Assembly: GCA_045539315.1 (NCBI GenBank)
Contig: JAZQFC010000006.1
Coordinates: 1-36,161 of the forward strand
Direction of reading: 5' to 3'
From: RUG11462 sp045539315
GTDB taxonomy: Bacteria; Bacillota; Clostridia; Oscillospirales; Acutalibacteraceae
Length of the DNA: 36,161 bases
Below, in pieces: positions 8,564 to 16,871 of the stretch. Position 1 is the stretch's first letter, and the number at the start of each line of letters is the position of its first letter. Below the pieces are notes generated by a model. It made no database searches. It was not told where the DNA came from and saw only the letters and a list, made by a program, of their open reading frames with translations. The position numbers and the translations under genes are program-made.

Positions 8564-9898
8564 ATGAAAAAATTTATCAGTATTATTTTGTGTTTTTGTT
8601 TGTGCTTTGGTGTGGTAAGCATCACTGCTAGTGCTGAAACTGCAACAGATGGTTTTGATTTAACCCCATCAGAGTTTGTTCAGCGAATTGGCGCAGGTTG
8701 GAACTTGGGTAACACTTTGGAAAACAATTGGGCTACTTATAATTCGGTTTATGCTCAAGAAACTGCTTTGCATGGAGCTGAAACAACTAAAGAGATGATA
8801 GATTTTGTAGCTCAAGAAGGTTTTAATGCAGTTAGAATCCCTGTTTCATGGGGACCACAAACTGTTAAAACAGCAGCGGGTGATTATGTTGTAAAAACCG
8901 ACCTTTTAAAAAGAATTAGAACTATTGCAAAATGGTGTTTTGATAATAATATGTTTGTTATTATCAATATGCACCATGATGATAGAGATTGGCTTAATAT
9001 TTCTGCAACAGGTACTGCCTGGGAAGAAGTTAAAAAACAGTATCGTCAAACCTGGGAGCAAATTGCTGAATATTTTAAAGATTATGATGAAAAATTGATT
9101 TTAGAAGGCGGCAATGAGATTTTAGCAACAGCTACATTTGATGGCTGTGGAACAGGTAGTGGCTATTGTTGGTGGGGCCACTCTAAAGTAAGTTTTAACA
9201 AGCAAAATGAACTTTATCAGATTTTTGTTGATACAGTAAGAGCAACCGGTGGAAATAATGAAAAGCGTTTCTTAATGCTTCCAACTTACGGCGCTCAATG
9301 GTATGAAAACCAAGTTGGTAATCTTTTGATTCCTAATGATGATAAGCATATTATTGTTGATATTCACTGGTATAGTTACGGTGACCAGATGAAATCCAGC
9401 ACCGTTGCTAATTATGTTTCAGTGTGGAAAGAGTATGCAGCCGCAAGAGGCTTTGGCGTGGTGCTTGGTGAGTGTGGTTTTAATGATAGCGTGGCTTCTA
9501 GCACAAAAGTAAACTGGGCAAATAGTTTTGTTTCTACTCTTCGTGGCGTTTATAAAATCCCTGTATTTTTGTGGGATGATGGCGGTAATATGAAGATTAT
9601 GAACAGAAAACCAGGCGTTGTTCCTGCATGGACAACTAATGGTGCGCCTTATGTTAAAGCAGTTATTAATAATTCAAGAAAATATATTGTAGATGGCGTT
9701 TCTTGGGTTTTAGGCGATGCTAATGGTAACAACGCTTTTGATATAATGGATGTTTTGTATATGAGAAAATATTTAGCAGGAAGTCTTAAAGAAGTTGAAA
9801 AAGGTGCAGATGCCAACAGAGACGGCAAAGTTGATGTTTCTGATTTGCTTAAAATGCGCAGAGTATATGCAAAGTTAGATAAATTCGTTTATAATTAA
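8564..9898 (+). CDS. Secreted GH5 cellulase with C-terminal dockerin
   Basis: This 444-residue exported endoglucanase-like enzyme has a signal peptide (residues 1 to about 25, ending near TASAE). The glycoside hydrolase family 5 barrel begins GAGWNLGNTLE. It contains VRIPVSW, MHHDD, the probable acid/base Glu185 in EGGNEI, IHWYSYGDQ and the probable nucleophile Glu303 in LGECGF. Residues about 384-440 form a type I dockerin with two calcium loops, DANGNNAFDIMD and DANRDGKVDVSD, each followed by a helix. The second loop is canonical. In the first, Asn replaces Asp at position 5. The dockerin predicts attachment to a cohesin scaffold, that is, a cellulosome or cell-surface complex. It acts on beta-1,4-glucans. 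The exact specificity within GH5 is not determinable here. Confidence 0.95.
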   Translation: MKKFISIILCFCLCFGVVSITASAETATDGFDLTPSEFVQRIGAGWNLGNTLENNWATYNSVYAQETALHGAETTKEMIDFVAQEGFNAVRIPVSWGPQTVKTAAGDYVVKTDLLKRIRTIAKWCFDNNMFVIINMHHDDRDWLNISATGTAWEEVKKQYRQTWEQIAEYFKDYDEKLILEGGNEILATATFDGCGTGSGYCWWGHSKVSFNKQNELYQIFVDTVRATGGNNEKRFLMLPTYGAQWYENQVGNLLIPNDDKHIIVDIHWYSYGDQMKSSTVANYVSVWKEYAAARGFGVVLGECGFNDSVASSTKVNWANSFVSTLRGVYKIPVFLWDDGGNMKIMNRKPGVVPAWTTNGAPYVKAVINNSRKYIVDGVSWVLGDANGNNAFDIMDVLYMRKYLAGSLKEVEKGADANRDGKVDVSDLLKMRRVYAKLDKFVYN

Positions 9899-9902
9899 TA
9901 AC

Positions 9903-9930
9903 AAAAAAGGCGGAGTTTCCGCCTTTTTTT
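9903..9930 (+). terminator. Terminator after the cellulase
   Basis: The stem GGCGGA/TCCGCC has a 3-base loop, is extended by A/T pairs and ends in seven T residues. It lies 5 bp after the cellulase stop and immediately before the ribosome site of the next gene. Confidence 0.85.
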
Positions 9931-9944
9931 AAAGGAGAAAGTTT

Positions 9945-10964
9945 ATGTTTTCACTTTTAGAAAAATACTGTAATATTCCTTCGCCAAGTGGGTCTGAAGA
10001 GAAAATGCGTCAAGAAATATTAAGTGATATAAAAGGCTTTGCAACAAAGGTAGAGGTTGATAATTTAGGTAATATTATCGCGTTTAAAAAAGGCAAAAAA
10101 ACACCGAAGAAAAAGATTATGCTTGATGCTCATATGGACGAAATCGGCTTTATGATAATCGGTGTAGATGAAGATGGGCTTTTGCGTTTTAATAACCTTG
10201 GTGGTATTGATTCAAAAGTGATTTTTGGCAAACGTGTTAAAATAAATGATATTTATGGCGTTATCGGTGGCGCGCCTGTGCATTTGTTAGATGGCGATAA
10301 TCGTAAAAAAGTGCAAAATGTTGATAATCTTCGTATTGATATTGGCGCAAAGAATCAAGAAGATGCAATGAAAAAAGTTAAAATCGGCGATGTTGCCACT
10401 TTTGATACCGAATTTTTAGATTTAGGCGAAAATATCGGCGCTCGTGGGCTTGATGATAAAGTTGGCGTGGCAATTTTGGTTGACCTTATTAAGTCAGACC
10501 TTGAATATGATATGTATTTCTCATTTTCTGTGCAAGAAGAAATCGGTTGCCGAGGCGCAACTGTAACTTCGTATAGCATTTCGCCAGACTGCGCTATCAC
10601 AGTAGAAGCAACCACTGCGGCAGATATTTTTGGTGTGCCACAAGAAAAAACCGTTTGCGTTTTAGGTGGTGGAGCGGCATTATCGCTTATGGATAACGGC
10701 ACTCTTTATGACAAGAATTTAGTGCATAGCGTTTTAGATTTGGCAAAGAAGAATAACATTCCTGCGCAACTTAAAACTGCAGTTGCAGGGGGCACAAATG
10801 CGAGCGTTATCCACAAATCAAAAAATGGTGTTAAAACTGTGAATATTGCGCTTCCAACTAGGTATATTCACTCGGCTTATTGCGTTGCTAATAAGTCAGA
10901 TGTTACCTCTTTAAAAAATTTGGTTTTGTGTGTATCGAGCGCTTTTGCAAACGGAGAAATATAA
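9945..10964 (+). CDS. M42-family metallo-aminopeptidase
   Basis: This 339-residue cytoplasmic peptidase belongs to the M42 group (glutamyl/deblocking aminopeptidases, once called 'CelM'). Dinuclear metal and catalytic motifs are visible: LDAHMDEIGF near 65, GLDDKVG, VQEEIGCRGA and VAGGTNAS, with a final His in TRYIHS. These enzymes usually form large tetrahedral complexes that trim peptides. An AAAGGAGAAA site precedes the ATG. The position next to a cellulase is probably coincidental, as a strong terminator separates them. It is first in a three-gene unit with no gaps. Confidence 0.92.
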   Translation: MFSLLEKYCNIPSPSGSEEKMRQEILSDIKGFATKVEVDNLGNIIAFKKGKKTPKKKIMLDAHMDEIGFMIIGVDEDGLLRFNNLGGIDSKVIFGKRVKINDIYGVIGGAPVHLLDGDNRKKVQNVDNLRIDIGAKNQEDAMKKVKIGDVATFDTEFLDLGENIGARGLDDKVGVAILVDLIKSDLEYDMYFSFSVQEEIGCRGATVTSYSISPDCAITVEATTAADIFGVPQEKTVCVLGGGAALSLMDNGTLYDKNLVHSVLDLAKKNNIPAQLKTAVAGGTNASVIHKSKNGVKTVNIALPTRYIHSAYCVANKSDVTSLKNLVLCVSSAFANGEI

Positions 10965-11687
10965 ATGATTTCTTTGGTTAACATAACTGAAAGTTTTGTA
11001 GCAGATAATATGTTTTTATTAAAGATAAAATCAAATGCGTTGCTTTATAAAGATTTTTCTTTTTGCAAAACCTATTTGCAAAAAGAGGATAGCGGAAAAG
11101 AAACGGCCTTTATTGGTGTTTTAGAAAATAGCGCAACTTGTTTTTGCGATTCGGAAGCAGATTTTGATGAACTGCAAGAATTTTTAGATTATTTAGGTGT
11201 TGATAATGTTTTTTGCAATGAGAATTTTGCAAAAAACACCGATAAATACGAGTTTTCAGAGATAGATTTATTAAAATGCAAAGATGAAGTAAAAGGCGAA
11301 AAAATTTATGAAAAAACCTTTTTTCCAAATTATAAATCGGTTTATGATTTAGTTAGCAAAGAATTTTCAATTGGCGATTATAATGAGTTTGTTTCTGATT
11401 TGTCTTTTAGATTAAATCATAATTTTGCAAGGCTTATTCAAACTGAAAACGGTGTGGTTTTTACTGCTTGGGAAGATGATAAAAGCGCTGTAATTTCTGC
11501 GATTTCAGTTTACATAACAAAAAGAGGGCAAAAACACGGCTCTACCCTTTTGAAATCGATAATTTATGATTTAAAACAGGATAAAAAACAAAATATTTTT
11601 GTGTATGCAAAAGAAAAAACAACGCCGTTTTATATTAAAAATGGTTTTGAAAAAATAGATAAAATTTTTGAAGGAAAGGCAAAATAA
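10965..11687 (+). CDS. GNAT-fold acetyltransferase-like protein
   Basis: This 240-residue protein starts on the base after the M42 stop. The N-terminal half (about 1-130) has no recognisable motif. The C-terminal ~110 residues look like a GNAT domain: an acceptor strand VVFTAWEDD, VISAISVYI, then the acetyl-CoA loop KRGQKHGSTLLKSII, and the terminal FYIKNGFEKI typical of the family. The loop fits the R/Q-x-x-G-x-G/A pattern, with Ser at the last position. The substrate is unknown. It is very AT-rich and Lys/Phe-rich, like many Clostridium GNATs. Confidence 0.7.
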   Translation: MISLVNITESFVADNMFLLKIKSNALLYKDFSFCKTYLQKEDSGKETAFIGVLENSATCFCDSEADFDELQEFLDYLGVDNVFCNENFAKNTDKYEFSEIDLLKCKDEVKGEKIYEKTFFPNYKSVYDLVSKEFSIGDYNEFVSDLSFRLNHNFARLIQTENGVVFTAWEDDKSAVISAISVYITKRGQKHGSTLLKSIIYDLKQDKKQNIFVYAKEKTTPFYIKNGFEKIDKIFEGKAK

Positions 11688-12941
11688 ATGAGTTCATTTT
11701 TTAACATTGATAGTGATGTTTTGCAATTGTGTAAAACTGCCGAAAACTCACTAAAAGAGCAGTTTTTATTGCGAGATGAAATTACTGAATATAATCAAAA
11801 TAAAGTGTTAAAAGCGTTTATTGATAACAACGTTTCGGAGAGTTGTTTTGGCACATCAACCGGTTATGGTTACGATGATAAAGGCAGAGATACCCTAGAG
11901 CGAGTTTTTGCGCAGATTATGGGCGCAGAAGATGCAATTATTCGTCATAATTTCGTGTCTGGTACGCACACAATAACCGTTGCGCTTTTTGGACTTTTGC
12001 GCCCTGGCGATACACTTTTGTCGGTAGCGGGAATGCCTTATGATACTTTGCGTGGCGTTATCGGAATTTATGAAAAAGACGGCTCGCTAAAGGAATTTGG
12101 CGTGAATTATGACCAAGTTGATTTAGATGAAAATGGCGGAATTGATTATGAAGGTCTAGAAAAAAGGCTTAAAAAATCGCCTGTAAAAATTGCTTATATT
12201 CAGCGTTCTCGTGGCTATGAAACTCGCCCATCGCTAACAATTAGCGAGATAGAAAAAATCACAAAACTTGTTAAAGAAATTTCGCCAAAAACCATTGTTA
12301 TGGTTGATAATTGCTATGGCGAATATGTTGAAACTCAAGAGCCAACTGATGTTGGCGCAGATATAATTATGGGCTCGCTCATTAAAAACCCAGGTGGTGG
12401 AATCGCCCCAACAGGCGGCTATATTGCAGGCAGGCGCGACTTGGTTGAAAAGTGCGCTAATAGGCTTACTTGCCCTGGCATTGGCAAAGAAGTCGGCGCA
12501 ACTCTCGGCACTTCAAGAGAGATGTATTTAGGCGTGTTTAATGCGCCTCATGCAGTTGGAGAAGCGATGAAAACCGCGATTTTTGCAAGTAAAATTTTTG
12601 AGTTGCAAGGGTATGAAGTAACCCCAAAATCAGATGAAAAACGAACAGATATTATTCAAACTGTCGTTTTAGGCTCGGCAGAAAAATTAGTCGCATTTTG
12701 TCAAGGTTTGCAACATGGAATGCCGGTTGAAGCGTATGTTTCGCCGGAGCCTTGGGATATGCCGGGTTATGAAGACCCTGTTATTATGTCGTCAGGCTCG
12801 TTCACAGCAGGCGCTACTATTGAACTTTCGGCAGATGGACCAATTCGTCCGCCGTATGCCGCATGGATGCAAGGCGGCCTCAATTACCATTCTGCAAAAA
12901 CAGGAATTCTGCTCGGTATCTGCGCAATGAAAAAGTTATAA
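11688..12941 (+). CDS. Methionine gamma-lyase-like PLP enzyme (YnbB / 'aluminium resistance' family)
   Basis: This 417-residue fold-type I PLP enzyme belongs to the family annotated as aluminium resistance protein or methionine gamma-lyase family. It has HNFVSGTHTITVALFGLLRPGD, the PLP-Asp region VMVDNCYGEY, and the probable Schiff-base Lys233 in GSLIKNPGGG, followed by APTGGYIAGR. The C terminus has GGLNYHSAKTG, a conserved end of this family. The enzyme probably acts on a sulphur amino acid. Its true substrate in Firmicutes is not settled. It begins on the base after the GNAT stop, so the three genes 9945-12941 are cotranscribed. Confidence 0.88.
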   Translation: MSSFFNIDSDVLQLCKTAENSLKEQFLLRDEITEYNQNKVLKAFIDNNVSESCFGTSTGYGYDDKGRDTLERVFAQIMGAEDAIIRHNFVSGTHTITVALFGLLRPGDTLLSVAGMPYDTLRGVIGIYEKDGSLKEFGVNYDQVDLDENGGIDYEGLEKRLKKSPVKIAYIQRSRGYETRPSLTISEIEKITKLVKEISPKTIVMVDNCYGEYVETQEPTDVGADIIMGSLIKNPGGGIAPTGGYIAGRRDLVEKCANRLTCPGIGKEVGATLGTSREMYLGVFNAPHAVGEAMKTAIFASKIFELQGYEVTPKSDEKRTDIIQTVVLGSAEKLVAFCQGLQHGMPVEAYVSPEPWDMPGYEDPVIMSSGSFTAGATIELSADGPIRPPYAAWMQGGLNYHSAKTGILLGICAMKKL

Positions 12942-12971
12942 AAAAAGCCTCTCTTTAAGGGAGGCTTTTTT
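12942..12971 (+). terminator. Terminator after the PLP-lyase gene
   Basis: The stem GCCTCTC/GGGAGGC (one G-T pair) is flanked by A- and T-runs, beginning just after the stop codon. Confidence 0.85.
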
Positions 12972-12975
12972 GGTG

Positions 12976-13290
12976 TCATTCCATCATCCGTCTTGCCACT
13001 TCGTGTCAAGCCACCTTCTTCCAAAAGAAGGCTCTGTAGGTATCGCCTTTAGCGATGGATTTAAAAAAGATCCTTCACGTGTGTTCAGAATGACGGCGGG
13101 ATGTGGGCATCCCGCCCTACGATAAATCTAAAATATATTCATAGGGGTCGGCTTGCGATGCGACCCTTTTTAAACGCGGTGCGTGTGGGAAGTAAGCACC
13201 CTACGATATATCTTTAATATTCATTGTAGGGCGGTTTGCCCACAAACCGCCGTTTTAACCATCTTAAGATTCTTCACTGCGTTCAGAATG
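12976..13290. repeat. Hairpin-chain repeat, copy 2 (inverted order E-D-C-b-A)
   Basis: Module E (about 13011-13066) precedes D at 13095-13116, a 28-bp linker (13117-13144), C at 13145-13166, a different hairpin at 13178-13200 (GGTGC/GCACC) where other copies carry B, a 29-bp linker (13201-13229) and A at 13230-13251. The order is the exact inverse of copy 1. Replacing B alone while the neighbouring modules are kept shows that the units are exchangeable. It separates the lyase operon from rpmH. Confidence 0.85.
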
Positions 13291-13383
13291 ACGGAATAAT
13301 GGTTATTGTCAACATATTGTATATAACAAAAATTACATACACAATTATAATTTTTTTCTATATGAAAAAGGCAAAAAAGTGTT

Positions 13384-13412
13384 GACATAACCGATTAAAT
13401 AGTATATAATTC
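13384..13412 (+). promoter_or_regulatory. Near-consensus promoter of rpmH-jag
   Basis: A perfect TTGACA (13384-13389), 17 bp, then a perfect TATAAT (13407-13412), about 110 bp before rpmH. It is the strongest promoter match in the window and fits high ribosomal-protein expression. Confidence 0.9.
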
Positions 13413-13524
13413 TAAAATGATTTGAATACTTTTATTATGGATTTTTGTGCTCTACGATTACTACTTAAAAAAATTAATAATAAAGGATTAAAATAAAAAA
13501 TTTTAAAAGAAAGGTGAGAAAATA

Positions 13525-13659
13525 ATGTTAAGAACATTTCAACCAAAAAAATTGCACGGAAAAAAGGTGCACGGTTTCAGAAAAAGAATGGCTGACGCAA
13601 ACGGCCGTAAAGTTTTAGCGCGTAGAAGAGCTAAAGGAAGAAAGAAACTCTCTTACTAA
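13525..13659 (+). CDS. rpmH: 50S ribosomal protein L34
   Basis: This 44-residue basic protein begins MLRTFQPKK, contains KKVHGFRKRM and NGRKVLARRRAKGRKKLSY, the L34 signature, and has normal length. An AAAGGTGAG site lies 8-10 bp upstream. It begins the conserved rpmH-rnpA-yidD-yidC-jag cluster usually found near the replication origin. dnaA, the usual divergent neighbour, is absent here. Confidence 0.97.
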   Translation: MLRTFQPKKLHGKKVHGFRKRMADANGRKVLARRRAKGRKKLSY

Positions 13660-13680
13660 TTTTAAGGTTAGGGAAAATAA

Positions 13681-14013
13681 GTGTTAAAAGTAGTTACACT
13701 TAAAGAAAACAGAGATTTTAGAAGGCTTTATAAGCAAACCACATCACTAGTTAGCCCTGCGTTGGTCGTTTATTTAAAAGAAACCCACGCGGGATTTTCG
13801 CGCTTAGGAATAACTGCAGGTAAAAAAATAGGCTCTGCTGTTATGCGTAATAGGGCAAAAAGAGTTGTTCGTCAAGCGTATAGAGAATTGTTGCCGGAGT
13901 TTAAAAAAGATGTTGATATGGTAATAGTCGCTAGAAAAAAATGCGCTTTTGTGAAAAGTGGCGTTGTTTATGAAGAATTAAAATCGCTACTTATTAAAGC
14001 AGAATTGATTTAA
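13681..14013 (+). CDS. rnpA: Ribonuclease P protein component
   Basis: This 110-residue basic protein binds the RNase P RNA and helps cut tRNA 5' leaders. It contains TLKENRDFRRLYK near the start and the RNA-binding RNRAKRVVRQAYRE motif near 60. The start is GTG at 13681, 21 bp after rpmH, with the A/G-rich TTAGGGAAAATAA just before it. Confidence 0.96.
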   Translation: MLKVVTLKENRDFRRLYKQTTSLVSPALVVYLKETHAGFSRLGITAGKKIGSAVMRNRAKRVVRQAYRELLPEFKKDVDMVIVARKKCAFVKSGVVYEELKSLLIKAELI

Positions 14014-14017
14014 GCCT

Positions 14018-14257
14018 ATGAAATATGTATTTATTTTTCTAATTAAGTGCTATAAAAAGTTAATTTCTCCGCTTTTTCCTAAAACCTGTAGATTTACGCC
14101 AACCTGCTCGTCTTATGCAATTGAGGCTTTGCAGGTTCACGGATTTTTTAAAGGTATGTATTTAAGTATTCGGAGAATTTTAAGGTGTAATCCATTTTGC
14201 GAGGGTGGTTATGACCCCGTTCCACCTAAAAATAAAAAGAAAAATGAGGAAATGTAA
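14018..14257 (+). CDS. yidD: Membrane protein insertion efficiency factor
   Basis: This 79-residue protein has an N-terminal amphipathic/hydrophobic segment and the family core CRFTPTCSSYAIEAL, followed by GGYDPVPP. It assists YidC-dependent membrane insertion. It lies 4 bp after rnpA, and its stop abuts the yidC start. Confidence 0.96.
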   Translation: MKYVFIFLIKCYKKLISPLFPKTCRFTPTCSSYAIEALQVHGFFKGMYLSIRRILRCNPFCEGGYDPVPPKNKKKNEEM

Positions 14258-15046
14258 ATGGATTTTTTAATTCAACCATTTGTATCGCTTTTAGTATGGC
14301 TTTGCGAAGTTTTTAACAGTTATCCAATAGCAATTATTGTATTTACTGTTGCGTTGAATGTTGCAATGATACCATTTAATATCAAACAACAAAAAACAAT
14401 GGCAAAACAAGCAAAATTAAGACCAAAACTTGAAGCGTTGAAAGAAAAATGTGGCGATGATAAAATGAAATATCAAAACGCCATGACAGAACTTTATCAA
14501 AAAGAAAATGTAAGCCCAGCGAGTGGTTGCTTGCCAATGATTATTCGTCTTGCAATCATTATGATAGTTTATAGCGCGTTAAGAACAGTGCTTAACAGCC
14601 CTGATGGTAGCACAATTGGTAAAAATGTGTTAGTACCAATTGAATATTTTGATTTATTTGGATTAAATATTGCTCCTGCGCCAAAATTCTCAACTGATAT
14701 TATCAATGATTTTCAGTTGTTATGGTTAATTCCACTTGCTTCTTTTGCTACACAGTTGATTTCAATGTTTATCTCAAATTTACAGCAAAAGAAAAATAAT
14801 CCTCAAGCAGATATGGGCGCAATGAAAGGCACAATGCTTATAATGCCTGTATTTTCATTGGTTATTACATTTAGATTTACTTGTGCATTAGGTTTTTATT
14901 GGGCAATTTCTGGTATTGTAAACACTGTTATCACACTTGTGGTAAACTCACTTTATTCAGCAGATAAAATTAATGCAAAAGAATTGTTAGAACAAGGTAA
15001 ACAAAGAAGAGAAAAAGAACAATCTATTATCAAAGAGGTTAAATAA
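14258..15046 (+). CDS. yidC: Membrane protein insertase YidC/OxaI
   Basis: This 262-residue membrane protein has the Gram-positive five-helix core: a periplasmic-side N terminus, a cytoplasmic Lys/Gln-rich hairpin (IKQQKTMAKQAKLRPKLEALK, about 44-64), then GCLPMIIRL and the later helices. It inserts and folds membrane proteins with or without SecYEG. No lipobox Cys is visible near the N terminus, unlike the lipoprotein SpoIIIJ/YidC of Bacillus. It starts immediately after yidD. Confidence 0.95.
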   Translation: MDFLIQPFVSLLVWLCEVFNSYPIAIIVFTVALNVAMIPFNIKQQKTMAKQAKLRPKLEALKEKCGDDKMKYQNAMTELYQKENVSPASGCLPMIIRLAIIMIVYSALRTVLNSPDGSTIGKNVLVPIEYFDLFGLNIAPAPKFSTDIINDFQLLWLIPLASFATQLISMFISNLQQKKNNPQADMGAMKGTMLIMPVFSLVITFRFTCALGFYWAISGIVNTVITLVVNSLYSADKINAKELLEQGKQRREKEQSIIKEVK

Positions 15047-15073
15047 ACCTATTTTTTGAAAGGAAAAAATATA

Positions 15074-15949
15074 ATGATTATTGAGGCTATTGCTACCGGG
15101 AAAAGTCTTGCCGAAGCGCAAGAGGCGGCTGTGGCTCAACTTGGTGATATTGGCGATGCTAACGTTGAATTTGAAGTTTTAGCGCATGCAAAAGCCAAAA
15201 CATTAGGCATTTTTGGTGGCTCTTTGGCAAAAGTTAGAGCATTTTATGAAGCGCCTGATAAAGTTGAAACAGTAAACAAAGAAAAACCGGTTAAAGAAGC
15301 AGTGCGCGCAGAAGTAAAAAGCGCAGTTATGACTGCTGATAATGAAAAGAAAGTTGTTTCTTATTTAACTTCAATTCTTGAAAATATGGGTGTTGAAAAT
15401 ATTTCAATTAACCTTGAAGTTAAAGAAGATGGTACAAGAATTAATTTCGATGGCGACAAATTGGGCGTTGCTATCGGTAGAAAAGGCGAAACTCTTGATG
15501 CTATTCAGCATTTAGTTTCACTCGTAGCAAACAGGGGTAAAGAAGATTATATTAGAATCACTTTAAACCCAGGCAGTTACAGACAAAAACGTGAAGAGAT
15601 TTTAGTTTCTCTTGCAAATAAGAGCGCTGCAAAAGCGATTAAATTTAATAAAAATGTAATTTTAGAGGCTATGAATTCTTATGAAAGAAGAATTATTCAT
15701 AACGCAGTTCAAGAAATTGAGGGTGTTATGAGTTGGTCTATCGGCGAGAACGAGAATAGACGTGTTGTTATCGGTACTTCAAAAGATAACAAACCTTTCA
15801 GAGAAAATCGCAGAGGCGGAAGAAACGGCCGTGGCGGTAAAGGTGGTTACAACAGAAATCGTAAACCATCTGCTACTGTTAATAAAGCGCCTGAAAGAGC
15901 GCCAAAATCAGATAGCGAAAATATGCCACTTTACGGTATTATTAAATAA
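15074..15949 (+). CDS. jag: Jag/KhpB RNA-binding protein
   Basis: From the ATG at 15074 (AAAGGA site 9 bp upstream) the protein has 291 residues. A TTG at 15056 is in frame but lies within the ribosome-site region. Domains in order: Jag_N (MIIEAIATGKSLAEAQEAA and the FGGSLAKVRAF end), a KH domain with IGRKGETLDAIQHL, and an R3H domain with SYERRIIHNAVQ. The C-terminal ~45 residues are rich in Arg, Gly and Asn (RENRRGGRNGRGGKGG), an RGG-like tail that could add RNA binding. It binds RNA and influences cell-wall synthesis in Firmicutes. It is the last gene of the rpmH operon. Confidence 0.94.
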   Translation: MIIEAIATGKSLAEAQEAAVAQLGDIGDANVEFEVLAHAKAKTLGIFGGSLAKVRAFYEAPDKVETVNKEKPVKEAVRAEVKSAVMTADNEKKVVSYLTSILENMGVENISINLEVKEDGTRINFDGDKLGVAIGRKGETLDAIQHLVSLVANRGKEDYIRITLNPGSYRQKREEILVSLANKSAAKAIKFNKNVILEAMNSYERRIIHNAVQEIEGVMSWSIGENENRRVVIGTSKDNKPFRENRRGGRNGRGGKGGYNRNRKPSATVNKAPERAPKSDSENMPLYGIIK

Positions 15950-15951
15950 TT

Positions 15952-15982
15952 AAAAAGACCACTTTTATAGTGGTCTTTTTTT
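15952..15982 (+). terminator. Terminator of the rpmH-jag operon
   Basis: The stem AAAGACCACT/AGTGGTCTTT has a 5-base loop and a long T-run, starting 2 bp after the jag stop. Confidence 0.9.
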
Positions 15983-15997
15983 GTGTAGTTAATTTGT

Positions 15998-16238
15998 TTA
16001 GTCCATCATCCGTCTCTTGTCATGTTGAGCGCAGTCGAAACATCTTAAAAAATTCTTCACTTGCGTTTGCGAATGACGGCGGGATGTGGGCATCCCGCCC
16101 TACGATAAATCTAAAATATATTCGTAGGGGTCAGCTTGCGATGCGACCCTTTTAAAAATGCGGGTGGAGTAGAACCCCACCCCTGCGATATATCTTTAAT
16201 ATTCATTGTAGGGCGGTTTGCCCACAAACCGCCGTTTT
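15998..16238. repeat. Hairpin-chain repeat, copy 3 (inverted, complete D-C-B-A)
   Basis: D is at 16078-16099, a 28-bp linker at 16100-16127, C at 16128-16149, B at 16162-16182, a 29-bp linker at 16183-16211 and A at 16212-16233. Linker lengths equal those of copies 1 and 2. One linker end has mutated from CTAC to CTGC. The left flank has the GTCATGTTGAGC...GAA and CTTCACTTGCG...GAATGAC sequences that border other copies. Confidence 0.85.
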
Positions 16239-16264
16239 TCGTACAAAAAAATAAATTTTTGCAT

Positions 16265-16295
16265 AAAAAAAGAGATGGCTCACACCATCTCTTTT
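16265..16295 (-). terminator. Terminator of abrB
   Basis: The stem AAAGAGATGG/CCATCTCTTT has a 6-base loop and A/T runs on both sides, 6 bp past the abrB stop. It can act in both directions. Confidence 0.8.
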
Positions 16296-16300
16296 AAAGA

Positions 16301-16546
16301 TTACATATCTGCTTTAATCTTTTCAATACAACTACGGCAAACGCCTTTGTCGCCAAACTCGCGCACATCATCAGTGCTACCACAGATAGCGCATGCAGAA
16401 TTACCTTTTTCCAAAATGATTTTATTACCCTCAACATGGATTAACAAAGGTGTACCTGTTGGGATAGACAAGTTTCTTCTAATCTCCTTTGGTAAAGTGA
16501 TTCTACCGAGTTCATCTAAACATCTTTGAACACCTGTAGATGCCAT
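16301..16546 (-). CDS. abrB: AbrB/SpoVT-family transition-state regulator
   Basis: The start at 16546 (MASTGVQR, 81 residues) is chosen because a perfect AGGAGG lies 8 bp upstream. An ATG one codon earlier is possible, and the longer frame to 16666 is not supported. The N-terminal swapped-hairpin DNA-binding domain reads RCLDELGRITLPKEIRRNL, then GTPLLIHVEGNKIILEK. The C terminus has a zinc-ribbon-like pair, CAICG...CRSC, seen in clostridial AbrB proteins. It is a likely global repressor of stationary-phase or surface genes. Its targets are not identifiable here. Confidence 0.92.
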   Translation of the reverse strand: MASTGVQRCLDELGRITLPKEIRRNLSIPTGTPLLIHVEGNKIILEKGNSACAICGSTDDVREFGDKGVCRSCIEKIKADM

Positions 16547-16593
16547 CATTCTGACCTCCTTAATTTTCATTTCGCATAAATACTCACAAATAC

Positions 16594-16622
16594 ATTCTAT
16601 CACAGAAATTGCGAAAAGTAAA
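16594..16622 (-). promoter_or_regulatory. Candidate promoter of abrB
   Basis: On the minus strand, TTTACT (16617-16622) and TAGAAT (16594-16599) are 17 bp apart and about 48 bp before the abrB start. Confidence 0.6.
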
Positions 16623-16773
16623 GATATTTTGTAAACAAAAATTGAATTTTGTTGAAAAAACAACACAAACAGGGCAAAAAATTGTCAAATTTCACTAATT
16701 TATTACAAAATGCGACAAATTTTAGTAATTAATAATTTTTAAGTTACTTCCATATTTTTACATTTAAGCACAA

Positions 16774-16789
16774 TGTTTCACGTGAAACA
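16774..16789. promoter_or_regulatory. parS: parS site 1
   Basis: This is a perfect 16-bp palindrome, TGTTTCACGTGAAACA, identical to the canonical ParB-binding parS sequence. It lies about 180 bp before parA in an AT-rich gap (16547-16968) that holds no gene. Confidence 0.97.
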
Positions 16790-16871
16790 ATTAACAAAAT
16801 CATTAATATTTTACCTAAAAAATAACTGCCTGTTCTAGCAAATCGAGTTGGCTTTTGCTAAAAAATCAATA

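Noticed and set aside
9945..10964. The M42 enzyme as a second cellulase ('CelM')
   Set aside because: The metal-ligand pattern is that of aminopeptidases. The old name came from an early annotation, and a terminator separates it from the real cellulase.
12942..13524. tRNA or other structured RNA gene in the long gap before rpmH
   Set aside because: The hairpins belong to the repeat family. No cloverleaf or TTCGA-loop pattern was found.
15970..16155. Small gene after jag
   Set aside because: The frame runs through repeat copy 3 and has no ribosome site.
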